The notes under the pieces: generated by a model
Database searches by the model: none
What the model was told of the DNA's origin: nothing
Seen by the model: only the letters and a program-made list of their open reading frames with translations
Source of the DNA: Arcuatula senhousia
Taxonomy: Eukaryota; Mollusca; Bivalvia; Mytilida; Mytilidae
NCBI GenBank assembly: GCA_963971305.1
Contig: OZ020306.1
Location: 58,998,686-59,062,685 of the forward strand
Direction: 5' to 3'
DNA length: 64,000 bases
In this document: in pieces, positions 22,896 through 33,731 of the stretch
How the letters are laid out: every line of letters starts with the position of its first letter
Position numbering within the stretch: the stretch's first letter is position 1
Made by a program: the position numbers and the translations under genes

Positions 22896-23337
22896 ACTCT
22901 TGTTATTGATTGTGTTTAACTTTTGCCCAGAATGAGTTTGTTTGCACCATGTCAGAATTAAATTTGTACAAATTAAATAATACCTCTCCTTCTTCAATGC
23001 ATTTACATTAAAATGCATTGAAATAGTAAAAAAGCACAAATGAAGGCAGTTAGCAGTGACCACAACTGACCAGGGAAAAGCCCTTCTCTCCCTCCTGATA
23101 CATGTATTAGGAAAATCCAATGCAAAAACAGTAAAATAAATGAAAATCTTAACCAATATTAGTAAATCTGGTTTGTCAGATGTGTTTGAACAAAATGAAG
23201 GAAATACTAGACACATTTCTAATGAATGCTCAAATACTTGGGAGGCGTAATTTATCCTGAAAGAAAAAGACAGTGAAGAATTTATTTAGTCATACATGGA
23301 TCTTGATAGTTTAATTGACATAATTGGTTCTCACATC

Positions 23338-26300
23338 TTAAAGATTGCGTGCAATGTTATCTCTTTTTGCATTTCCATTCAAATCATTCTGGGCGCATGC
23401 TTCAATACCAGGTGCAATGTCATTATTTTCGTCAAAATAGTCCATCATTTCATCTTCATTTATTATGCAAATGTTGTGCAGAATACAACAAACAATGATT
23501 AGGTTCACAGTTGTTTCAATTCTGTGTGTGTCAACATACTGCAGCCGTCGAAATCTACCTTTAAACAATCCAAACGCACGTTCTACAAGTACCCTTGTAG
23601 TTGACAAACATGTATTGAAACGGCGTTGTTGTGGACTAAGATGGCCATTATCTCTGTAAGGAGTCATTAACCAATTCCTGATTGGGTATGCTGCATCCCC
23701 AATAATATGAGCTTCGCCACATTTTTCAAGTCCTTCCTCCCATAGATCACATTTTCTTAGTACCCTTGCATCGTGACAACTTCCCACCTCCCCAGCAACT
23801 ACATGGGTGAATCGCATATCCTCGCGGCAAACAGCTTGTAAAATTACGGAATGGTATCCTTTCCGATTAACATATGTTTCTGGATGGTTTTTTGGTGCCT
23901 TGATTTTGATATGTGTCCCATCGATAGCACCCAAGACATTGGGGAAATTTGCTTTCTGTGCAAAACCATCAATAACTTCTTGTCTCTCATTCCCTTGAGG
24001 CCACAGTATAAATTTCTCCTTTAAATGATTCAAAAAAACATCAAACATACGATCTCTGCATCTTACGACGGATGCTTCCGCAATGTCGAACCTGTCTGCA
24101 ATACGATTCAATGTTTCTTGGCTTGAGATATACCAAAGAATAATTAGTAATTGCTTGTCAATTGATATAGGTTCTCTCCCTCCTGTCCAGCTTGGAAGAA
24201 GCTCTTGGTAAATTGAAATATTACCGCATATAATTTCAAATGTTGTTCTTGATACACGAAAAAAGCGTTTAAAATCATCCAGGAAATACAGAGGCACAAC
24301 TTCTTCAACATAGCCTTCTATCTTACTTTTTTCCTGACGAATTCTGAAATAAATAAATCCGCAATTAAAGCATTGTTTGTTTTTTTAGGTTATTTTATTG
24401 TTCAGTAACAGTTTTTTATTCAAACGAAAATCTTAAAGATTCATATCCGTAGGACAGGGGGGACCCCCCCCTCTCCCCTTTTGAAAACAAAAAAGCACTT
24501 TTCAACTTTATATCATTCAACGGACATTTAAACTAGTATTTTAGCCCTTTATAGCTGATTTTACCATAAGACATTCGAACGCTAAAAACCAAGGCCCATA
24601 GGACTTGTACATAGACTGTAATATTAATAGTTTAGAAATTTTAAACACACTATGTTTTATAGTACACGATAACAAAGTAATGCAAATTGTGATCATGTTG
24701 TTACCGGAGACCTTTCAATCGTCAATGACCCAGAGGTTATCAATTTCTTGAAAAAAGGACCAAAGTTTAGACCACCTACTAAAATTAATTGGAATTCCTG
24801 CCTAAATTGTATCAAAACTTCCCTTCTCTCTTATTGCAAATCTTGGATCAGGAGAGAAGGGGCCGACTCAAAATCTCTAGACCGTTTTATTAATAAATTT
24901 ATGGCAATTGTTCAACTCAGAATTAGCCAATTTCAAAATTCATTTGTAGATTTTAGGCCTAATACTTACCTTAATAGAATAAAGTCAAAAATCCGTTTAC
25001 TTGGTTTGCGATACGTGTTTGTTCCCGCCGACAAAGCAGCTAACAATGTCGTTGTGGTATGAAGAAAGTATTACCTTGAGGTTTTAATGCACGAAATAAA
25101 AAATTCGAACACTTTCGTTCCCGTGCATTCGACAGAATCAGGTATCATTGACGATCATATCATAGCGACCACAGCACTTCGAGTTGCCCCGACATACTTT
25201 AAGTTACCTACTATGTACTGGATACCTAAATTGCACAAAAATCCATATAAATCTCGTTTTATCTCTGCTTCAAGTAAGTGTTCTTTAACCCATATTTCCA
25301 AAGTTCTATCACTCACTTTAACTACTATGAAGGAATTTATTATTCAATACTGTGAAAGGGTATTCGAAAACAGTGGAATTAATTATTTTTGGAGTGTAAA
25401 AAATTCTCTTGATGTTTTGGACAAGCTTCGTGCTTTTGAAAATACTTTTCATACCGTTGATAGTTACGATTTTTCTACTTTATATACTAACCTTCCACAT
25501 AATCTGATTAAAAAGAAATTTGAATATTTGGTTAAATGGTGTCTTGACAAATCTAAAAGTGATTATATCTGTTCTAGAGTTTCAAAATCATTTAGTAAAT
25601 CATTTTTTAGTAACGAGACTCAAAAGGGTTACATCAACTGGACTGATGCAGAAACTATTACTGCTCTAAATTATTTGTTAGATAATATTTACATACGTTT
25701 TGGCAAACAAATTTATCGCCAAATTATTGGTATTCCTATGGGTACTAATTGTGCGCCACTTATAGCCGACCTTTTCCTATACTGTTATGAATCACAATTT
25801 ATGGCTAAATTACAAAAAGACCCGAACAGACAGAACCTAATCGAAACTTTCAATTATACTTTTAGATATTTAGATGACATTCTTGCACTCAACAATCCTT
25901 CATTTTCTAATTTTATTACAGATATCTATCCTTCTGAATTAACCTTGAACAAATCTAACGTCACCGGTGATAGATGTCCTTTTTTAGATTTAGATTTAAG
26001 TATTATTGACGGAAAATTACATACCAAAGTATATGATAAACGTGACGACTTTACCTTCCCTATTATAAATTTTCCTTTTCTTGAAGGAGATGTTCCACTA
26101 GCGCCGTCATACGGGGTTTACATTTCACAGTTAGTAAGATATGCTCGGATCTGCAGTTGTGTTTCTGATTTTAATAATAAAAACCGTTTTATTACTGAAA
26201 AATTATTAAAACAAGGTTATCGATACCACAAATTAGTAAAATCTTTTTCTAAATTCTTCCACAAGTATCGATCTCTTATTGAAAAATTTAATTGTACACG

Positions 26301-27690
26301 TCACTTTCTTATAGTGAAAGGAATATCACATCCTGTATTTTATGGTAATGTTTTTTATAAAGCTCACAAATTTAAAAGCAATCCAATAGAAATGAAAAAT
26401 TGGCTTCAAAATTTATTACGGAAAGGATATGAAATGAATATCTTGGTTAAATCTTTGAATTTAGTGTTTTTTGGCAGAAATATTGAAAACTTAATACTCG
26501 CTTTAAAACTTCCATAAACGTTTTTACTATTGTCATTTTTAAGCATTATAGCGATCAAGCGTGTCGGTTTTGTGTGATGACACTTCACTAAATCATTATT
26601 GCTTGAAGTGTTGTGTCGGATTTAAAATCGATACGTTTGATTTTTTTACATCAGTCGATTGATGATTCTCAGCTAGCTGTCAGTAACAGCGAGTGTTCTA
26701 TAGAGAGTTCCTTTACCGTCCTTTTGTTTGTTCTTGTTTTTTGTCTTAGGTTCTCTCTAGTAGAATTGGACTTTGATCGATTTGATTTTTATTGTGTGTT
26801 TAGTTTTTGTGCTTTGTCTAGGAATATTGATAGGGGGAAGGTTGGGCCCAAAAAACTAGTTTAACCCCGCCACATATTACATGTGCCTGTCCTAAGCCAG
26901 GAATCCTTGACAAAGCTTTCGTTTGTGCTTGTCTTTTTGATGTTTTCTGTTCCTTGTTTAAGAAGGGGGTCTATCTGTGACTATTTCAGGGCTGGATTTG
27001 AATTATATGCATCTTATTTAGACCATGGGCCAATTGCATAACCGCGAGCAGTGCCAAATGGCCTCGTTGAAGGCTGCTGGCGGTTGTCCATTGTGGTTTT
27101 TCTAAATTGCCGTTTAATTGTGGGCTGTGTCGCGTACACTTATTCCACATCTCTTTATTTTCTATTTAACTTTTAGATTTGAAATACTTTTATGTAAATA
27201 TGATATTAATAAGTTGTTTTAAGTGCTGATAATTTTTTAATACGTGCTAACACACGGATCTCCAAGATTGGAGGTGAAGAAGAAGAATAGAATTGGTGTA
27301 TAAATATTTTTTAAGATGTCAATAATAATTCTTGATTAATTGGTGATTAAACATAGAGTTTGTAGATCGTTTTACGATCATATTTCAATCTCGGGCGGCG
27401 ATCGTTATTAACATGATCTCGGGAATCCACGTCTCTGACTTTTAAGTAATGATTTCATGAGAACTGCGCGAGTCGAACCTTTCTATGCGTAAGAAAAATA
27501 AAATCTAATAATAAAAAAATCAGTCTGCTTAGTTAATAACTTTTCATAAATATTATAATTGTGAGTAAAATTACGTTGAAGCAACAACAATTGTTGCCAC
27601 AGTAACAGATTCTTCCAAATCATTAGAATCATCGTCGTCCTCCATGTCCAATTCTGCCGACAGGAATATGAGCGATAGGTTATCCACCAT
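23338..27690 (-). CDS. PIF/Harbinger DDE transposase (HARBI1-like), two exons
   Basis: Exon 1 runs 27690-27575 (ATG, 38 codons plus two bases, including an acidic MEDDDDSNDLEES) to the donor AAC|GTAATT. Exon 2 runs 24343-23338 after the acceptor TTTATTTCAG. The phases fit (AC plus A gives Thr) and the product is about 373 residues, close to HARBI1-type length. Exon 2 holds a helix-turn-helix-like part (TLNRIADRFDIAEASVVRCRD), then the DDE_4 catalytic sites: Asp in VLGAIDGTHIKI, Asp in HIIGDAAYP and Glu in VLVERAFGLFKG, with VNRKGYHSVILQAV and FTHVVAGEVGSCHDARVL typical of the family. No stop or shift, so it may be functional. The 3.2-kb intron contains a PLE. The enzyme would cut and paste the element, helped by the SANT protein. 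Confidence 0.88.
24673..26517 (+). pseudogene. Penelope-like element reverse transcriptase, one in-frame stop
   Basis: Open for 615 codons from 24673 except for a TGA at 25060-25062, where relatives of this family usually have Trp, followed by RKYYLEVL. Order: an N-terminal part (DPEVINFLKKGPKFRPP), the PLE core motif in the form VPADKAANNVVVV (DKA rather than DKG), then RT motifs PTMYWIPKLHKNPYKSRFI, YDFSTLYTNLPHN, GIPMGTNCAPLIADLFLY, FRYLDDILALNN (the YxDD box) and CPFLDLDL, with the conserved tail YDKRDDFTFPIINFPF and SYGVYISQLVRYARIC. No GIY-YIG endonuclease is seen; the 5' end is lost. It lies in the transposase intron, antisense to that gene. The class is firm; a Naiad-type affiliation is only a guess. 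Confidence 0.85.
26518..27300 (+). mobile_element. PLE 3' untranslated region
   Basis: It follows the PLE stop and contains CCGCCACATATTACATGTGC, GAAGGCTGCTGGCGGTTG, TGTGTCGCGTACACTTATTC and an ending near TCTCCAAGATTGG. The GCTGCTGGC to CGCGTACACTTATTCCACA part recurs diverged at 32790-32925. I find no complete hammerhead here. The right limit is uncertain. Confidence 0.6.
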
Positions 27691-27784
27691 ATTGTTTTTG
27701 TTCGAAACGTACTAAAGCATTTCATTGACCTAGGGCACACAGGATGTTCGGAGTGTGTTCGGAACAGTCCAAAGAAATACACCC

Positions 27785-28900
27785 TATGATATATTGTAAT
27801 ATGTGTCTGAGAACATCTGTAGTTAATTTTGTGGCAGGTGTTAAGAACGTCCTTGTTATCTTAACAGAATTGCAAAGGAAAACACTATACAAACGTTGAT
27901 CCATTTATTCTTTACATTAGTAACATCAATAATATCATATCAGTCAGTGGTTAATTTCAGTAGCAAATCTGACCATTAAACAAAACAAACTTTATATTTA
28001 AAAAGAATCTTGTAAAAGAAAATCTGTGTCTAGAATATTTCAACATCTAGAGGATTTAGAATTTAGGAAACTGAAGAGATTGCAAAAAAGGAAGAGTAAT
28101 ATCCAGGAGGTGCAGCCAGCAGCCCAAGAAAACGGAATTAGCTGTAACAACTGAAAGTGAAAGTGACTCAGAAGATGAAGACAATTTGATAATTGAAGAA
28201 AATGGAGAATAAACTGATGAAAAAAAACAGGACTCTTTATGTTACAAAGTATGGGAGGAAAGCTACAAAATTTCCGAAAGTGTGAGCCATTGCACAGTTT
28301 ATGCAAAGGACAGCTGTATATAATTTGTGTTTACAATTTTGAAATGGAATAAAATTAAAAATGTGAAACAAACTAGACAAGTAGTCGTACAATGTACTAT
28401 GAAAATCCTAGACAAATTTCATTTAGCAGCATATTCAAACATACTAGAATAATGACTGAACACGATTGCCGGTTTGGTGAGTTATGCACGACTATAAAAA
28501 GAATTATAGTTGCATGTCCTACTAACATAACACATATTGCATGTCTTATACACATACTGAAAATATCTGAAAACATCTGTACATGTTTATCCATCATAAT
28601 ATTGGTACTCTACATTACTATAAGTACACCAATATTAACATGCATACCTGTATTTGAACATTTGAAATTAGTGGGTCAAATTTTTTTCACAATTGGAAGA
28701 GGGGGGATCTTAAAATATCCTTACATTTTAATAGGGGGTTCAGAAAAACTTTCAACTTACAATTCTAAATGACCAGCCCCCCTCCCAGGTAAAAAATGAT
28801 ATGTCCCTAATAGATCTCGGAAGTGCACAACAAAACTGTTGTGCTAAATCCCGTGTTTTGATATGAAAGGAGCTCTGACGTCCCACGGCAACAGCTTGCT
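27785..28900. other. Gap right of the Harbinger element, with a possible acidic coding relic
   Basis: Mostly AT-rich without clear genes. Around 28145-28210 a short frame reads TTESESDSEDEDNLIIEENG then stop, an acidic tail typical of nuclear proteins, with AATAAA near 28349. I cannot extend it upstream to a recognisable protein. Two GC-richer inverted pieces (GACGTC near 28876 and 28914) flank a start-like ATG at 28907 (MPRTSEQLLREFTSEI), unassigned. Confidence 0.35.
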
Positions 28901-29290
28901 GGAAAAATGCCGAGGACGTCAGAGCAATTATTAAGGGAATTTACCTCAGAAATTGGTTCACCCACATCTTTGCTTATTATTACTGCTAACATACTCCTAT
29001 TATACTGTTCGGGAACTTTCTCACAGCTTGAGTATAGGTTTCGAAGTGTTGTAACACTAAGCGCAAATAATACTACAGTGAATCTGAACTTCGTAAAGTT
29101 CGTTTAGAAAAGACAACAATGAGAAAATGTATCATGAGACTTATCTAGCCTCACCGGACCCAAATTTTACGAATGGACACAATTTCGAACGTTTATGTTT
29201 GTAGCTTTCGCCGTTTCTTAATTGTGCTAAATAAATTGATAATAAATCAATCAATAAAAACCCAGCTTGATTGCTCGTGTTTTCTACCCA

Positions 29291-30052
29291 GAAAGAGTTC
29301 ATGCGCATTTCGGAGATATTGCAGACGACGATAAATATCTTCATAAAAGATGCAAAACAGTGGGTTTACGGTTGGAAAAACTCAAAGAAAATTGTAGAGG
29401 TAAGTGTACTTTGTCTCATTTTGAAAAATATGGAAAGAAAAGTACCTCCTGATTCTATTCATATATAAGAAGCTTGTCATCTCTATCAATTAAACCCAAA
29501 ATAAGACTTTTTTTTACAACCCTGTTGAGTCCCGTGCGGGGCCCGGGTGGCGAATAGGCCCGCAGCAGTGCCTAGCTTGTCGTAAGAGGCGACTAAGGGT
29601 CTTGGGATTCTGACCTGGAAAGAGTAGGCAAGGTATAACTCATCATGTTGAAGCTGTGTATCAAATTTAAAACCAATCAATCCAGTAGAAGCAGAGAAAT
29701 TGAACCGGACGGACAGACGGACAAGGTGATTGCAATATAGCCCCCTCTCTAACGAGTGGGGGTATAACAACTGAAAAACAATTAGCAACGGGAACAAAAG
29801 AGTGAAATCATGTGCCCCGGAAAAGTTAGCTGGCTCTGTCTGTTTGTTATATAGCATAATTCATCGTGATACATGCAAATATTTTTTTTCTTTTAGAAAT
29901 GAACACATATAAAGTTGAGAATGTCATAGATTAATTGATTATTGCTACAGGTCCCGAAAAGCAAAGCACAAGAAGCCGATGAGCCTGAGCCAAACAGTGC
30001 AGAACAAAACAAAGAAAATATGCCCAATTCAATAAATGTTAATTTAAATAAT
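29291..30052 (+). CDS. Two candidate 3' exons of an unknown host gene
   Basis: Exon 29291-29400 follows the acceptor GTGTTTTCTACCCAG and ends at a strong donor, GAG|GTAAGT. Exon 29952-30052 follows TATTGCTACAG. In phase 0 they read KEFMRISEILQTTINIFI, then AKQWVYGWKNSKKIVE, then VPKSKAQEADEPEPNSAEQN and a stop soon after. The hydrophilic Glu/Asn-rich end and matching phase favour a genuine C-terminus. A family A head fragment lies in the intron. The upstream exons are not identified (28907 may begin one), and the product is unknown to me. Alternatively these are fortuitous splice-like sites in another relic. Confidence 0.35.
29529..29614 (+). mobile_element. Family A retroposon head fragment (copy A5)
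   Basis: GTCCCGTGCGGGGCCCGGG through CTTGTCGTAAGAGGCGACTA to GGGATTCTGACC, the first 86 bp of family A, then an abrupt stop. The 3' side joins another repeat with GGACGGACAGACGGAC and GAGTGGGGGTATAAC, a phrase that looks like a further interspersed repeat (to about 29770). A head without a tail is unusual for TPRT products and implies deletion. Confidence 0.85.
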
Positions 30053-30054
30053 TG

Positions 30055-30545
30055 ACAAATGTTTCACCCTTTATTATTGCGAAAACAATCAAATGTGTAA
30101 GCGGAGTTGATTTTCCAAAGGTCACTAAGCATCTTCTAGTCGAGTGCGCTGAACAAGCAAAAACAAAATGACAATTTCATCTTTTTGGACGTTCCAGTAT
30201 CTGCTGAAGCTCATCGATCACTGAATCGTTCGCAGGGTATCATTCGAGATAGAGATCAAAACCTTGCTGATTTATCAGAGCAAGATATCTGCTCTGAACT
30301 TGTATCACAGAGTGTAATCGAAGTCAAAAGGATCACTAAAAGAGACGACGACAAAGTTATTTAATTAAATACTTACCTAACAATTTTCAATTTTACCTAA
30401 TAAACCATTCTTCCTTGCAAATAGCTTTAAACAAATTAAACAGCATCTACCAGCTTACCACAACCTGGTCCCAAGAAGAGGAAGATTAAAAGCTCTTTTT
30501 GAGAAACCATCGGAAGAACTAAACAGTATCATCACGTCAAGACTA
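30055..30545 (+). pseudogene. LINE ORF1 relic
   Basis: It aligns with the ORF1 at 34390-34750: CTGAAGCTCATCGATCACTGA, ATCGTTCGCAGGGTATCATT, CGAGATAGAGA and CTGATTTATCAGAGCAAGA are shared. Frames are broken by indels and stops. The end includes a PRRGRLKALFEKPSEEL-like reading in another frame. Too decayed to function. Confidence 0.75.
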
Positions 30546-30559
30546 TACTTTAAATAAAA

Positions 30560-31318
30560 AAATCTTAAAGCAGAAGAGATTTTTGAAAAATGTAGCGCCG
30601 CAAACCAATCGACCCAACTAAGAAAGGATCTATAAAGATAGAAACAGTAGATGACAGTCTAAAGGACTTATAATTTTGGATAACAAGATTTTTTAAGATG
30701 TTGAGTTGTTGAGATGAGATTTGACCTAAAATTAATTTATATTTACAGTTTAGTACAATATGGTCCTTTGTTAACTCGTATTGGATTGTTATTTTTCATG
30801 AGACTTCACATCCATATTCACTTATTAATACTATGAATCTGTTCTTTTTTCTATTTCTTGGAAATTTGAATAATCATGTATACTACACTGTACCTGTTCA
30901 GCATGTTGAGTTATTTTTTTTTTTTGGTATCCTTACATGTAATAAGGTAATATTTTACTATTTATATTTGATATATAAGACAAAAAAATTGAATACCAAA
31001 TTTATCAGTTTTATGTATTAAAACTTCACATTTGTCAGAACAATGCATACATCAAATAATTTATCAAAAGTACAACATGTACAAAGATGATCAAAATGCA
31101 AGAAAAAATGTAAGCGTGGTACATGTAGCAAGTCACTGACTGTACATTAAAAAACAATTAAATCATCATTTAACATGTGCATACTTTGTATATTGATACA
31201 ATGTACTTATAATACAAGGCAACATCTTTTGTTTGTCCTACTATCTGTTTTTTGTTTTATGTGCGGAAATAGGTCTTTCTTTGATAATCTAGGGATTTCT
31301 TTGTATCTTATGTATTGT
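30560..31318. other. AT-rich gap
   Basis: No supported gene or repeat. The short open frames seen here are Phe/Tyr-rich by-products of T-rich sequence. Confidence 0.5.
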
Positions 31319-32780
31319 ATTTTTATACGACCTCAAAATTTTTGCGATCGTATTATGTTATGGCGATGTCGTTGTCGTCGTCGTCGTCGTCCTTGTCGTC
31401 TGTAGACACTTTGGTTTCCGTGCAATAACTTTAGTTGTAGATAACCAATTGTTATAAAATTTTGGTATGATGTTTATAACCACTAAAGGAAGGTTGGTAT
31501 TGCATTTGGGGTTTCTGGCCCCTACCGTTTAAGAAAAAGGGCCAAAAGGGGCAAAAATGGGTACATTGACAAAACGTTTGTAGAATGTTTAATTTTCATC
31601 CGATTTTGATCATTCTTTTTTTATTATATTCCTCAATAAATTCTGTCAATAAAATGTATCAATGGCTTTGATGTATCTTGTACTGTTACATTGCTACTGG
31701 GGGTCAAAAAGGGGCCACTCCCGAAAAATTGACTTTTTTATTTGTGGTCCGATTTTCAAAATCTTTTTTTCATTGGAATCCTTGTGAAAATCTGTGCCTG
31801 CGTTTTCAATCAGATTTGCAATATCTCTTACCGTTTTTTAGAATTTAGGGGTCAAAAGGGCCAAAAACGCCGTTTTTAAAAGTTTGTCATTTAAACCAAA
31901 AATTAAGTTGTAGTGGGCCTGCCAATTGTTATGAAGTTTTAATATGATGATTATATCCACTAAAGGAATGTTGGTTTTGTATTTGGGGTTTGTGGCCCCT
32001 TCTGTTTTAGAAAAAAGAGCTAAAACGGGTGTATTGACAAACCTGTTGTAGAATGTTTATAAATTGTATCTATTTAATGTGTCAATGATTTTGATATGTA
32101 CTTCACCATTACATTGCTACAGGGGGGCTAAAGACAGGCCACGCCCATAAAGTCAACTTTTTTATTTGTGGTCCGATTTTCAAAATCTTTATTGGATTCC
32201 TTGTGAATATTTCTGCCTTATTTTTTAATCGGATTTGCAATATTTTTACCGTTTTTGAGAAATTAGGGGTCAAAGGGCCAAAATTGTAAATTAATACATG
32301 TATATAAATAAGGCTTTTTGTATTAGATGTTGATGTGAATATAAATGTGTAAAAATGCATTTTTAAGTCCACCACAGGATGCATGTGTCAAAAAGCTATG
32401 TAAGTCCACCAGTGCCACGCTTCATGCACGTAAAAGACCCCTTTGTGGACCGCCCAGTAGTGCACCACATAGGCTAAATTTTCCGACCCTACCCACCTCT
32501 CCCCTTTTTCCCGTGGTTCTTCAAAATTTACCGGTCCTTTGTTTCCCACCCCATCCCCATATTTCATTTATCATCATCATTTCATGTTCATTTTATCATC
32601 CTTTTCATGTTCATCGCCTGTAAATAACCTATATAGCGTTGCACGGGCGTAAAACACCAACTCACTCACTCACTCACTCACTCATGTGACCAAAGCAATG
32701 GACTATCCATACTGGACCTCCAATGTACAGGGTTCAACTTGTTGCGGTCGTATCATGCTGCGCTCGGCATAGCTTTTTAT
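31319..32780 (+). mobile_element. ATACGACC-family repeat element (copy E1)
   Basis: It starts TTTTTATACGACCTCAAAAT with TTTGCGATCGTAT, passes a (GTC)n-like GTCGTCGTCGTC run and two related inner units (GGTTGGTATTGCATTTGGGG, AAAGGGCCAAAAGGGGC), and ends TTGCGGTCGTATCATGCTGC with GCTCGGCATAGCTTTTTA. ATACGACCGCAA near the left and TTGCGGTCGTAT near the right are inverted. Other copies are at 44710 and 47536. No ORF. A family A retroposon sits at 32411-32683. This copy shows the uninterrupted site where the retrozyme sits in the 47.5 kb copy. Confidence 0.8.
32411..32683 (+). mobile_element. Family A retroposon (copy A6), 5'-truncated
   Basis: It runs from AGTGCCACGCTTCATGCACG to the (ACTC)n tail. 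The uninserted relative at 50520-50560 reads GTCCACCATGGGCTTCATGTGACC, so a few bases were lost or duplicated on entry. It keeps the whole tail half of family A, including TATATAGCGTTGCACGGGCG. Confidence 0.9.
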
Positions 32781-32789
32781 TAGTCTTTG

Positions 32790-32925
32790 GCCAATGCAAG
32801 ACAGCCAGCAGTGACCTCTGGTCATGTTGAAGACTGCTGGCTGTTTTCAGATGTGATTTTTTAAATTGCGGTTAACGTTGGTTGTGTCGCGTACACTTAT
32901 TCCACAAATCTTTATCGCCTATAAA
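32790..32925 (+). mobile_element. PLE 3' UTR-like fragment
   Basis: It shares CCAGCAGTG, GTTGAAGACTGCTGGC and TGTGTCGCGTACACTTATTC with the PLE tail at 27050-27150. Non-coding and diverged. Confidence 0.6.
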
Positions 32926-32929
32926 CTGT

Positions 32930-33731
32930 GTGTAAACTGTAAATGTACCATAAAAATCTGAGTGTAAACAAATAAGAAAATAAAGTTAGGCTGAAAATGC
33001 ACATTTCAATTAGACCCATGTACATGTAGTTTAAGCATCTTTAGGAACAATGCAAGTTGTAAAATTACATATCATAAAACAGCAAAAGATAATGTGTGTA
33101 CATATTTTGGTTTCGGTACTATTCACAGTATTAACAAGAATTTTGTAGGTTTTCCCTAGGCCTATAATTCTTTCTATATGTAACCTCTTGCTTGAAATTT
33201 TTCTGTCTTTAATGAGAACTTTCCCACTTATCCTGTTTCGGTTTTTTTAATGTTGGAATGTTTACAGTCACATCTGCCCTTGCAAATAAGTCTTGTACAT
33301 TAAAGCCCTTATCGGCCATTACACTATCTCCTGGGTCACAAATACTGACAAGATTTGAACGCTCCACAATCGAGATAATGAATCAGCGAAAGTATTGTTT
33401 GAAGTATTGATATAAACAGCTCTAATTTGACAATTACCTATCGTAGTCCAATACACTATACGTCTGAGCATTGTCAAAAACTTACAACTCTTATTATTAT
33501 GTAAAAAAAATGAATATAAGTTTAAAATTCTTTTAACTGAATTATTAGAGATCATTCAGCTTAAATATATTTATGTAAGTATTATTAGAATATAAGTACG
33601 AACTAAAATAATTGTTGTTAGGTTATAATGGTTTTTAATTATTTCTTTTGAAGGATGTACAAGAACATATATTCCAATTCAACCTCTGTACAATTTTGAC
33701 CCCATGGAATCATTATACTTGTTGTCTTTTA
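32930..33731. other. AT-rich gap
   Basis: No gene seen. On the minus strand near 33330-33555 there is a short reading with AVYINTSNNTFADSLSRLWS, which slightly resembles an RNase H/DIRS-type end, but it is too short to call. Confidence 0.4.

Larger units (their letters stand above)
16872..27784. mobile_element. PIF/Harbinger-type DNA transposon (~10.9 kb) with two convergent genes
   Basis: The left end reads GGGTGTATTTCTTT (from 16872) and the right end carries its exact complement, AAAGAAATACACCC. A second shared block, TGTTCCGAACAC, lies just inside each end and may be the transposase binding site. The left end opens onto the + strand zinc-finger/SANT gene and the right end onto the - strand DDE transposase gene, the two-gene plan of PIF/Harbinger elements, which need both a transposase and a SANT/Myb-like partner. 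Later insertions swell it: a PLE in the transposase intron, MITE-like repeats in the first gene's introns and a tandem-repeat element in the middle. The bases outside the ends (TAA/TTA left, TAT/ATG right) do not give a clean 3-bp TSD, so the exact edges are uncertain. Confidence 0.7.

Noticed and set aside
26518..27300. Hammerhead in the 3' UTR of the longer PLE
   Set aside because: No CTGATGA followed by a pairable stem and GAAA was found on either strand.
33319..33555. DIRS-like RNase H remnant on the minus strand
   Set aside because: Only about 20 residues look suggestive; no flanking RT or recombinase sequence was found.
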